Of a DNA stretch of 51,355 nucleotides, positions 34,632 through 42,288 are shown piece after piece. Both the position numbers and the translations under genes were made by a program. The stretch is from the NCBI GenBank assembly GCA_945888515.1, contig CAMDAD010000022.1, positions 1 through 51,355 of the forward strand. The letters run 5' to 3'. Source of the DNA: Akkermansia muciniphila. Its GTDB lineage: Bacteria; Verrucomicrobiota; Verrucomicrobiia; Verrucomicrobiales; Akkermansiaceae. The stretch's first letter is position 1; each line of letters opens with the position of its first letter. The notes below the pieces were generated by a model. The model ran no database searches and was not told the DNA's origin. It saw only the letters and a list, made by a program, of their open reading frames with translations.

Positions 34632-35345
34632 TTAATGGTGACAGGTGGCGCAGCTTTCACGCGGTTGCAGCTTGAACACATCGGTCAATTTCTTGCCGAA
34701 CTCTTTCGGATCGCTGATGCGCTCGCCCTTGTCGTTTTCAACAACATTCTGTTTCAAATACTCGGCCGCGTCGTATTTCAGATTGAACACTTCTTCCAAC
34801 GGACGCACCTCATTTTCCGGATTGCGATGGCACTCGAGACAGAAGCCCATGGAGTGCGCTTTGGCGTGATATACGACCTCCATCTGATCGACTTGACCGT
34901 GGCAACTCACGCAGGAAACTCCGCGGTTGACGTGGGCGCTGTGGCTAAATTTGACGTAATCAGGAGCCTTGTGCACTTTGACCCACTGGATCGGTTTGCC
35001 ATCATACAGTGGATGGGTTTGATCCATCGCACGGTGCAGCGGCTCCAGCTTGGGACTCTGACGTTGCACATGCTGGTGGCAATTCCAGCAGGTGTTCGCC
35101 GAGGGCAGGTTCGAGTGATCCGAATTGTCCACAAATGAATGGCAATAGCGACAGTCCAAACCAAGTTGATCGACGTGGATTTTGTGAGAAAAAGGAATGG
35201 GCTGCGAAGGTTGATAGCCGACCACGGTCGCCTTCGGAGTCGCATAAACCGTGAAAGCAGCCACCACACCCACGGCGGCGGTTCCAGCACAAAATGCGAT
35301 TTTCAACGGTAGTAAATTGGTCCAGCGAGGAAAAATATTGGCCAT
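34632..35345 (-). CDS. actA: Alternative complex III subunit ActA, pentaheme cytochrome c
   Basis: A 237-aa periplasmic cytochrome c anchored by one N-terminal membrane segment (residues ~14-35). Five C-x-x-C-H sites are visible: C-R-Y-C-H, C-W-N-C-H, C-V-S-C-H, C-L-E-C-H and C-A-T-C-H, as in Rhodothermus ActA. ActA takes electrons from ActB and passes them to a cytochrome or oxidase. I chose the ATG at 35345 (M-A-N-I-F-P-R-W); a longer frame to 35417 would run through the upstream dyad. It is the first gene of the ten-gene respiratory operon. Confidence 0.94.
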   Translation of the reverse strand: MANIFPRWTNLLPLKIAFCAGTAAVGVVAAFTVYATPKATVVGYQPSQPIPFSHKIHVDQLGLDCRYCHSFVDNSDHSNLPSANTCWNCHQHVQRQSPKLEPLHRAMDQTHPLYDGKPIQWVKVHKAPDYVKFSHSAHVNRGVSCVSCHGQVDQMEVVYHAKAHSMGFCLECHRNPENEVRPLEEVFNLKYDAAEYLKQNVVENDKGERISDPKEFGKKLTDVFKLQPRESCATCHH

Positions 35346-35372
35346 GGCGAGTTGCGGTGGCGGAATCTGCCT

Positions 35373-35394
35373 GCTTGTGAAAAATTTCACAAGC
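35373..35394. promoter_or_regulatory. CRP/FNR-type dyad upstream of actA
   Basis: A perfect 10-bp inverted repeat (GCTTGTGAAA, AA, TTTCACAAGC) whose core is TGTGA-N6-TCACA, the consensus architecture of CRP. It is centred about 40 nt upstream of the actA start. Further half-sites follow: TGTGAGCACA at 35407-35416 and TGTGA at 35421-35425. A Crp/Fnr-family protein controlling the respiratory operon is the obvious reading, but no such regulator is in the window. It has no T-tract, so a terminator is unlikely. Confidence 0.55.
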
Positions 35395-35458
35395 AAAATC
35401 TTATGCTGTGAGCACATTTTTGTGAGTGCGATGACGAAAGCGCTCGCAGCCCGATATT

Positions 35459-36814
35459 CTATGGCTTTTTGATCAGATACAACCGCAGCATCGATGGCTC
35501 CGGCCAGGGTTTCGGACGAGGCTGATCACGGTTCGCCGATAGGGTCTCCCAGCGAATCAGATAGCGCGACGATGGAATCGGCGATGCGCCATCATCGCCT
35601 TTGGTTCGCATCGCTAGTTCAGGAAAAACGCCCTCGATTTTGCCGAGGCCCGAGGGCGTATCGCGGCGACTGATTTTTCCCACCGCCTTCAAGCTCTCCG
35701 GATCCAAACGCCAGGTGCCACCACCAAACTCTGCATGCCGAAAACTTTGCGTTAGGGTGCCATCGGCCTCGGCTTGCACAGGACCTAGCTGAATGCCAAA
35801 TTGCAAGCTACCGCCTCCGCTGAATTCCCAACGCCATGGCCAATCCGTGATTTGAAAAAAACGCCACTCGCCTTTATCCCATCGGGCATTCCACGGCTGT
35901 GTATTGCCTTTGTTATCGTGTTTGTGATAACTCAAAATCACCCGGCCTTGCGCATCGAAACCGATGCGATGATTGCCATTGATCATCCCACCCTCCACCG
36001 GCACGGCATCCACCAGCGCGCCATCGTTCAAGCGGATCGGTAAGCTCAGGGCTTTCCCTGCCGCTGTCTCCCAACGCCGCAGGTCTTTGCTGCGCGCGTA
36101 GCTCAGATCATGGTTCGTCGAAGCATCGGGCGATTCGCGCCAAACCCATGACAAATGAAAGTAGCCATCAGGTCCCATGACAGGTCCGGAAAAATACGCA
36201 TTGCGCAGGCCTTCTCCGTCGGTGAGCGGGCGATCCAACAAACGCATCCACGTTTGACTCGCGAGATCATAGCGATTGAATATCTGATTGCCGTCGCCAC
36301 TGCTGCCATCGCGATACATGAAGATCAAGTCACCCTGCGGACCGCGGAAAAATTTCGGATAGGTGGTGCGACTTTCCTGTTCTCCGACCATGCGATCAAT
36401 GCGTCGTAGCGAACGCGCATCATACGGTTTTTCGCTGCGATAATAATAGAGCGGCACGCAATGCATATCGCCAGTCAAGTGGAGGTATCCCTCATCATCC
36501 AATGCCATGGTTAGGTAGTTGTGACTGTCCCAGCCCGTGGTGATGGGCAGTCGGGTAAAAGTCCACGACTTTTCCTCTAAGCGACGCTGCGCCACTGTCC
36601 ACTGGCGATGTTCATCATAAAAGGCAACAAATTGGTGGGGAGCTTTCGTCAGCAAGCAAAAATCCACCGGATGCCCCGACCAGACGGGCGCGATGTCTAG
36701 TGTCTCTACTACCTCAGGTTGCGAGGCTTCGAGAGGCACGGCAAACAGCATCATCACCACACCGAACAATCTCGCACAAAATCTTTTCCCCATGTGGGAA
36801 AATACGGTCTGCAT
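35459..36814 (-). CDS. BNR_4 repeat secreted protein
   Basis: A 451-aa protein with an N-terminal signal sequence (L-F-G-V-V-M-M-L-F-A-V-P). It matches the BNR_4 beta-propeller family through T-T-G-W-D-S-H-N-Y-L-T-M-A-L-D-D-E-G-Y-L, H-L-T-G-D-M-H-C-V-P-L-Y-Y-Y and the R-x-x-Y-P-x-F segment. Related propellers include polysaccharide lyases of the ulvan-lyase type and sialidase-like proteins, so a role on sulfated or uronic polysaccharides is possible but unproven. The first Met may be at 36814 or 7 codons later (M-G-K-R-F). It is upstream of actA on the same strand, 113 nt away, and divergent from the Ste24 gene. Confidence 0.85.
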   Translation of the reverse strand: MQTVFSHMGKRFCARLFGVVMMLFAVPLEASQPEVVETLDIAPVWSGHPVDFCLLTKAPHQFVAFYDEHRQWTVAQRRLEEKSWTFTRLPITTGWDSHNYLTMALDDEGYLHLTGDMHCVPLYYYRSEKPYDARSLRRIDRMVGEQESRTTYPKFFRGPQGDLIFMYRDGSSGDGNQIFNRYDLASQTWMRLLDRPLTDGEGLRNAYFSGPVMGPDGYFHLSWVWRESPDASTNHDLSYARSKDLRRWETAAGKALSLPIRLNDGALVDAVPVEGGMINGNHRIGFDAQGRVILSYHKHDNKGNTQPWNARWDKGEWRFFQITDWPWRWEFSGGGSLQFGIQLGPVQAEADGTLTQSFRHAEFGGGTWRLDPESLKAVGKISRRDTPSGLGKIEGVFPELAMRTKGDDGASPIPSSRYLIRWETLSANRDQPRPKPWPEPSMLRLYLIKKP

Positions 36815-36985
36815 CGAACAGAACTTTCAATCCTAGGGAACGCAACTCCCTTCTCATTGGCTGTCACGGCGCACCCTGCCCTCATTGATTCATTGGCGTC
36901 AGTGATGGCTACGAGAGCCATTTTCACAATCAATCTCGCACAGTTTGACAAACATCGCGCAATCGCGATGATGGCTCCCACACGT

Positions 36986-38275
36986 ATGCATCTCACGGAA
37001 TTTACATGGTTGGCGATGATGGATGGTAAGCTGATGGCCTTGTCACTTTTCCTCCTGCTTTTTTTGTTTTGGAAAATGGAGTTGCTCGCCACGTTGCTGA
37101 ATCTGAAATCATTTTCCCCGGAAATCCCCGCCGCGCTGCGCGACTTGTGGACGCAGGAATCGTATGAGAAGGCGCGCTCTTATTCGATCACGTCGGCGCG
37201 CTTTTCGATCGTCGAGTCCGCCTTCGGCCTCAGCCTGCTGCTGGCCTTCTGGGGCCTGAGCGGCTTTGGTTGGCTGGATGAGCTCACGCGGCAATGGTTC
37301 CCCGACTCCCCCATCCGAACCGGCCTCGCCTTTCTAGGAATTCTGTTTTTCAGCCAATACCTGCTCAGCCTGCCGCTGGCGATTTATGATACCTTTGTCA
37401 TCGAGGAAAAATTCGGCTTCAACAAAACGACGCCGAAACTCTATGCCATCGACCAAATCAAGAGCATTCTGTTAGGCATCGTCATCGGCCTACCGCTGGC
37501 GGCAGCGATCCTGTGGATTTTTGCCAACGTCGCGCACGCTTGGGTCTGGGCCTGGCTCTGCCTTTCGGCCTTCCAACTGCTGATGATGTGGCTCGCTCCG
37601 GCGGTGATTCTGCCGCTATTCAATAAGTTCGAACCCATGCCCGAGGGCGAACTGCGCGATGCGATCGAGGCGATGGCAAAACGCTGTGATTTCCCCATCG
37701 TGGGGCTTTATGTCATGGATGGCTCGAAGCGATCGACCAAGGCCAACGCGTTTTTTACCGGCTTTGGCAAAACGAAAAAAATCGCCTTGTTCGATACGCT
37801 CATCGCCAAGCACAGCACCGAGGAACTTGTGGCGATTCTCGCCCACGAAATCGGCCACTTCCGCTGCAAACACATCCCGCAGCGCTTGGTGGCATCCATC
37901 GTGCAAAGCGCCGCATTGTTTTTTCTCATCGGTCTCGCCACCGATCCGCAGGGGGCCTTCGCACGACTGCTCTTCGATGCCTTCGGCGTCGCCACCATCA
38001 GCCCGCATGTAGGACTGGTGCTTTTCGGCATCCTCTTCTCCCCCGCCTCACGCTTGTTAGGGGTTTTCAGCAACCGTTGGTCGCGTAAGCATGAATTCGA
38101 AGCCGATGCCTACGCCGCAGAACACACCGGCTCGCCCGAGACCCTCATCACCGCGCTGAAAAAACTCACGACGGATAATCTATCGCACCCCACGCCTCAC
38201 GCCCTACGCATCTGGCTCGACTACTCCCATCCTCCCCTCGCCCAAAGACTCGCCGCGTTGGAGAAATTGCGGTGA
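36986..38275 (+). CDS. Ste24-type M48 metalloprotease
   Basis: A 429-aa integral membrane zinc protease of family M48 (CAAX protease Ste24 type). Several membrane helices cover the first ~200 residues. The zinc site is H-E-I-G-H (His287, Glu288, His291) with the third ligand Glu372 in E-F-E-A-D-A-Y-A-A-E. Conserved Y-D-T-F-V-I-E-E-K-F-G-F-N and F-F-T-G-F-G-K-T-K-K-I are also Ste24 marks. Bacterial members are thought to handle membrane-protein quality control. The ATG at 36986 gives standard length; the frame remains open to 36719 but those residues lie in the divergent promoter region. Confidence 0.9.
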   Translation: MHLTEFTWLAMMDGKLMALSLFLLLFLFWKMELLATLLNLKSFSPEIPAALRDLWTQESYEKARSYSITSARFSIVESAFGLSLLLAFWGLSGFGWLDELTRQWFPDSPIRTGLAFLGILFFSQYLLSLPLAIYDTFVIEEKFGFNKTTPKLYAIDQIKSILLGIVIGLPLAAAILWIFANVAHAWVWAWLCLSAFQLLMMWLAPAVILPLFNKFEPMPEGELRDAIEAMAKRCDFPIVGLYVMDGSKRSTKANAFFTGFGKTKKIALFDTLIAKHSTEELVAILAHEIGHFRCKHIPQRLVASIVQSAALFFLIGLATDPQGAFARLLFDAFGVATISPHVGLVLFGILFSPASRLLGVFSNRWSRKHEFEADAYAAEHTGSPETLITALKKLTTDNLSHPTPHALRIWLDYSHPPLAQRLAALEKLR

Positions 38276-38299
38276 CGTGGCGGCGCTTTCCAAGCGCCA
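38276..38299 (+). repeat. 24-nt palindromic repeat, copy 1
   Basis: Starts at the base after the Ste24 stop codon. Its core is a hairpin GGCGCTT-TCC-AAGCGCC preceded by CGTGGC. An identical 24-nt copy in opposite orientation is at 42264-42287, directly after the rnr stop. A GC hairpin (CGGGCG-TCTC-CGCCCG) follows at 38315-38330. There is no T-tract. Confidence 0.85.
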
Positions 38300-38359
38300 A
38301 GCCAAATCGTGGCACGGGCGTCTCCGCCCGCAGGCCAAAATACAATAGTAATAGCTAGG

Positions 38360-39742
38360 TCACGGGTCCTCAATCCTCTGCAAGGCCTGCCTCCTCGCCT
38401 CCGACTCCGGTTGCGCATCCAGCCATTGCTTCGCGGCAGCGTAGTCCCTCATCGCCCAGCCATAGACGGCAGCGGGGAGATGCATTTCGCGCTCTTCTGG
38501 AGTCGCCTGCGTCATCAGTGCTGCGGCGGCTTCCTTGGCGCTGTTCGCGACCCGGCGCTCCCAGGCCACATCGCGCATGTCATGTCGCAAGGATTCCGTA
38601 GCGAGCTTTTCCGCCCAAGCGAAGGACTCTTCCGGAGGTTGAAATCGGACCACACTTTCCGCCCACACGCGTTGCAACGCCGGTGATTGCTGCGGCAACC
38701 AGCCGGCTAACACCTCCCGATAGGGTTGAAGTTCACTCCAATGAAACTCAAGCGCCGAGAGCGGAACATCTCCCGCATTCCGCAAGACTTCGGAGATCCT
38801 CGCCAACCAAGCTTGAGGATTTTCAGCAATGAAACCATTCGGGTTTTTACGAGGTTTCGCCACCCAGTCCAACATCTCACGCCGCTCTTTCTGACTCGGC
38901 AGGGAACGAATGGCGTTCACGATGACAGCCGGATCTGGCCACTCTTTTTTCCACGCTTCTTTCCATTCGTCGGTTTGTGAGAGTTCCCGTGGCTCAGTTT
39001 CTTTTTGCCAAACAGTATCCACTTCATCCAACATCTTTTTTCTCGCTTCCACTTCCTCACGCTCCCTATCCATGAGTCTCTCTTTTACTTTGCCGACCAG
39101 CGCTGGTTCTTTGATCACAGCCAAAACGGCTTCCTGAAATTTCTCATCCATGTGCGTCTTCTCGATCAATTCGCGCTGCAATTCCGCGCTGAAACCAGCA
39201 AACACATCCACGCACTCCTGAGGATGAGACTTGAAACTTTGGTCTGCCAATCGATCCCATTGCTCGCAAAAATTCCTGTTGAATAGCGCAGGTTTGCTCC
39301 TGAGATAAGCCATGCAAGCCTTGAAATCAAAGTCTGCCCACTTCACCAGAATGGCTTCATGCATTTCTCTATTCTGCAGTCCATCGGTGGGACAAACTTC
39401 ATAGTAATCCAATGATTGCGCCGGAAACAAGCGAGCCATCTTTTCGATGAGCAATCGCAATGACGCGTCATCACCGGCTTGCACCCTATATTTCTTTTCT
39501 GCCAATCCCACCAAGTCCACGAGGCGATTCGCCTGCTCCAGCGCGAGTTGGAATTTCTCCTCATCATCGAGCATCATGTCTTGATACTCTGTGATCGCAT
39601 CATCTTCCCGCGCGCTGGTTTTCTTGCTGGTGAAAACTTCTTCCCCAGCACTTGCTTCGGTCTTATCGAAATCTCGCTGATTGGCTAGGCAAAGATAGCC
39701 CAGCACCGCAGCCGTCAACGTAACCAGCACTTCGGCTTTCAT
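38360..39742 (-). CDS. Helical-repeat exported protein, downstream paralog
   Basis: A 460-aa protein with an N-terminal hydrophobic segment (L-V-T-L-T-A-A-V-L-G-Y-L-C-L-A) serving as signal or anchor. The rest is helical and charged, with degenerate repeats of the type W-A-x-x-D-x-x-A-x-x-x-W-L. One copy is at the C-terminus (W-A-M-R-D-Y-A-A-A-K-Q-W-L). No catalytic motif is seen and no function is known. Its start overlaps the upstream gene's stop by 4 nt, so the two are translationally coupled and may bind each other. Confidence 0.75.
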   Translation of the reverse strand: MKAEVLVTLTAAVLGYLCLANQRDFDKTEASAGEEVFTSKKTSAREDDAITEYQDMMLDDEEKFQLALEQANRLVDLVGLAEKKYRVQAGDDASLRLLIEKMARLFPAQSLDYYEVCPTDGLQNREMHEAILVKWADFDFKACMAYLRSKPALFNRNFCEQWDRLADQSFKSHPQECVDVFAGFSAELQRELIEKTHMDEKFQEAVLAVIKEPALVGKVKERLMDREREEVEARKKMLDEVDTVWQKETEPRELSQTDEWKEAWKKEWPDPAVIVNAIRSLPSQKERREMLDWVAKPRKNPNGFIAENPQAWLARISEVLRNAGDVPLSALEFHWSELQPYREVLAGWLPQQSPALQRVWAESVVRFQPPEESFAWAEKLATESLRHDMRDVAWERRVANSAKEAAAALMTQATPEEREMHLPAAVYGWAMRDYAAAKQWLDAQPESEARRQALQRIEDP

Positions 39743-41730
39743 CGCGACACCTCACTTTCCAAACGATTCAGCCAACGTCTCTTCTCTGAGGCATCGAGGT
39801 GAGAATTTTCAATATTCTGGCGCACGCCATCAATGACCTTGGGATCTTGCGAAGTCTTTTCCTGGCCCTGCCATTCCGCCCACAATCTCTGCATCAGCCT
39901 GTTGCGATCCTGTCGATTTTTCACCTCGGTGGCCCAGTAGATCGAAGTCACCACGTCGGCTTTCTTATCCATCGCAGCGTAAGAAATCGCATCGACAGCG
40001 CTATCACGCAATTCCCCCTGCGGCATTTGCTCCACGGCCTGTTCTAGCACCTCAGAGTGAGTGGTGTAAGAACGGTGAATCACCTCATGCCATTCGCTCT
40101 CTCTCGCTTGAGGTTTGCTCATCAAATGCCGCAAAGCATCCTCTGGAGCTTCTTCCAACCACACTCGATAAATCTCCGACCAATCCACATCACCGCCCCA
40201 TTCCTTTGCTTTTTCAACCACGGCAGCCACTGGCTGATCTTCGTCTAACATCTGGGAAAGAGCGCGCTCCACCATGGCATCGCGCAGCGCACCGGCAGGC
40301 AGAGCCTTCATATCAGCCACGATTTCTGCCGATGACGGATGCTCCAGGTAGGACACAAAAGAATCAAGATCACCGCGTGGAATCCCATCCGCAATACCCA
40401 CGAGCCATTCCGGATTGCGTCCGAACATTTTCAACAACTCATTCATGCTAGAGTCCATCATCCAGGATCGATGCTGGGGATGGATTTCTTTGAGCCACGC
40501 AAGCACAGCATCCTTGGTGGCGCCTCCATTTTCGCCCAGTAACAGATACTCCTCGAAAAAATCTGCAGATTGGCCGTAGGCCGGGCCTCGATCGTAGTCA
40601 TGGCCGGGTGCAGTTTTCTGCGGCAACGGTGGTCCGATGTTGATGGGCAATGGCTCGCGCAGGGACGGCATGATGAAATCCATGGCTTTGCGCGGGTCCT
40701 TCGAGAGAGTCGCCTTTGCGATTTGCTCACGCAGAACGATGCGTTCCATGGGATTGGAAAACAATTCGCCGATCAATCGTTGAGCGAGTGAGGCATCGCG
40801 GCGCGCGATCGCCGACAAGCCTGGTTCGAATAAGTCACATTCATCCGCGCTATCTCGCATCGCGACAAAGCGGCTCACGGTCTCAACACTCACATCCGGC
40901 TGGTCGGCGAGCAATTGATAGATCGATCTTTGTTCTTCGTGAGGTAGATCGTTGATCCACGCGTAGCATGCAGAAGCATCGAGCTTCATCCATCCCACAC
41001 AAACATCACGCACATTCTTTGGCGCATGGCTTTGACACCACTCTAGTGCCAGTTCAGGCGATGTTTCCGCCAAGCGTTGCAATAGAGAGCCTAAAATCTC
41101 TTGTGTTGCGGATAGATCATCATCATCCATAACGCCATCACGCACTGAATCAATCAGTTTCCATTGCTGCAGCAGATGCAACCCCATCAGAGGACCGCTT
41201 TCGATGCAGGAGTGCAGGATAAGTTTCTTTTCCAACTTGGAAATCTCCTGACCTGCCGCCTGCACAGCGGCCAGTGCATCGATCAAAGCCCATTGTCGCA
41301 GTGCCGCCGCGCGAAGAGGCAGCTCTTCGCTGTGGTGCTTTTCCACAAAGGCCCAGGCAGCCTGCGGAGCCACTTGCATCCAGCGCTTGAAGAGACCTTC
41401 CCAGACGTGGACCGGAAGGTATTGCTCCTCGTATTGTTTCGCCTTTTCATCGAACGGATCTTCCATCACCAAGACCCTGACCCGCTTTGCCAACATCTCC
41501 TGTGCCAGTGCAGCGCATTTTTCTGCATCGGCTAAAGGCAAATGACGCGCCAAAAGCAGTGCGGCATCCGCTCCCTGCGCATGCGCGAACTGCGTTTTTT
41601 CCAGAGCGGCAGACGATGCCATGACCGTCTCCTTCTGCGGCCCCCGTCGATTTTTCCAAGCCCCCGCCCCGGCACCCAGCAGAAATCCCACCAGCGCCAG
41701 CACGATCCACCGCTGAGACTGAAAACGCAT
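39739..41730 (-). CDS. Helical-repeat exported protein, upstream paralog
   Basis: A 663-aa protein: hydrophobic N-terminus (V-L-A-L-V-G-F-L-L-G-A-G-A-G) and then tandem helical repeats. Several repeat units show a Trp, then D-x-x-A and a second Trp, e.g. V-G-W-M-K-L-D-A-S-A-C-Y-A-W-I-N-D-L-P, plus A-L-I-D-A-L-A-A-V-Q. Such proteins occur as lineage-specific families in Verrucomicrobia (recollection, not a search). They likely form alpha-solenoids for protein-protein contact outside the membrane. Coupled by a 4-nt overlap to the next gene. Confidence 0.75.
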   Translation of the reverse strand: MRFQSQRWIVLALVGFLLGAGAGAWKNRRGPQKETVMASSAALEKTQFAHAQGADAALLLARHLPLADAEKCAALAQEMLAKRVRVLVMEDPFDEKAKQYEEQYLPVHVWEGLFKRWMQVAPQAAWAFVEKHHSEELPLRAAALRQWALIDALAAVQAAGQEISKLEKKLILHSCIESGPLMGLHLLQQWKLIDSVRDGVMDDDDLSATQEILGSLLQRLAETSPELALEWCQSHAPKNVRDVCVGWMKLDASACYAWINDLPHEEQRSIYQLLADQPDVSVETVSRFVAMRDSADECDLFEPGLSAIARRDASLAQRLIGELFSNPMERIVLREQIAKATLSKDPRKAMDFIMPSLREPLPINIGPPLPQKTAPGHDYDRGPAYGQSADFFEEYLLLGENGGATKDAVLAWLKEIHPQHRSWMMDSSMNELLKMFGRNPEWLVGIADGIPRGDLDSFVSYLEHPSSAEIVADMKALPAGALRDAMVERALSQMLDEDQPVAAVVEKAKEWGGDVDWSEIYRVWLEEAPEDALRHLMSKPQARESEWHEVIHRSYTTHSEVLEQAVEQMPQGELRDSAVDAISYAAMDKKADVVTSIYWATEVKNRQDRNRLMQRLWAEWQGQEKTSQDPKVIDGVRQNIENSHLDASEKRRWLNRLESEVSR

Positions 41731-41844
41731 AAGATGAACCTAGCGAAAAAGCGACATAGGACAAGGAATTTTCCGTGGCGGCGCTTCAAGACCTTCGTAG
41801 TCCCGCTCAGCGGGACGAAGCAGGTTCCAAGAGTCATGCCAAAT
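41731..41844. repeat. Partial copy of the 24-nt repeat plus second palindrome
   Basis: This short gap holds 13 nt identical to the start of the 24-nt repeat (41774-41786) and, from about 41797, a palindrome GTCCCGCT-C-AGCGGGAC flanked by CTTCG and GAAG. The second type resembles the GTCC...GGAC dyads at 44878-44962. Confidence 0.6.
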
Positions 41845-42246
41845 TCATCGATCTGGCAAATTCTCGCGACGGATCAGATACCATCTCCAGCATAAATACA
41901 ACGCACAGAGGCCGGAGACCATGATCATAGGGGACAAATAGGAAATGTCGGGAGGGCTCCATCGTTCGAGAACTGTTTTATGAAGAATGGGATGCGCGTA
42001 TTTCGACTGACGATTCACCTGAAAGCCACTGGTAAATGTAGGGTTATTGAAATCCCACCCCACCGAAAAGCCACCATCATAGGTGGAAAAAGCGCCACCT
42101 GTGCGGGCAACCGGTGACCATGAGATATCAGTCTTATACACTTTAGAATCCCACCAAGCCCACGACAAAAACACCAGCGTGAACACCGTCAGCCACAAGG
42201 CGCGGCTGCGGAGGAGGAAGGACTGGAGGGTGGGTTTTTGTAGCAT
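41845..42246 (-). CDS. Hypothetical membrane protein with two helices
   Basis: A 133-aa protein that I do not recognise. One membrane helix lies near the N-terminus (A-L-W-L-T-V-F-T-L-V-F-L-S-W-A) and one near the C-terminus (M-I-M-V-S-G-L-C-A-L-Y-L-C-W), followed by a basic tail. Between them is a ~60-residue, probably extracytoplasmic loop rich in Gly, Phe and Trp. The ATG at 42246 is preferred over one 6 codons upstream, which lies closer to the repeat. It sits 42 nt after rnr on the same strand, with the palindromic repeat between. Confidence 0.6.
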   Translation of the reverse strand: MLQKPTLQSFLLRSRALWLTVFTLVFLSWAWWDSKVYKTDISWSPVARTGGAFSTYDGGFSVGWDFNNPTFTSGFQVNRQSKYAHPILHKTVLERWSPPDISYLSPMIMVSGLCALYLCWRWYLIRRENLPDR

Positions 42247-42263
42247 AAAAAGGCATTTGGCCA

Positions 42264-42287
42264 TGGCGCTTGGAAAGCGCCGCCACG
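42264..42287 (-). repeat. 24-nt palindromic repeat, copy 2
   Basis: Reverse complement of the copy at 38276-38299, identical over 24 nt. In rnr sense it begins one base after the rnr stop codon, so both copies have the same orientation relative to the gene they follow. A hairpin with 7-bp GC-rich arms could stabilise or process the mRNA end. Confidence 0.85.
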
Positions 42288-42288
42288 G

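Noticed and set aside
35373-35394. Terminator of the BNR_4 gene
   Set aside because: The hairpin has no T-tract after it in either direction and its core fits a CRP-type dyad better.
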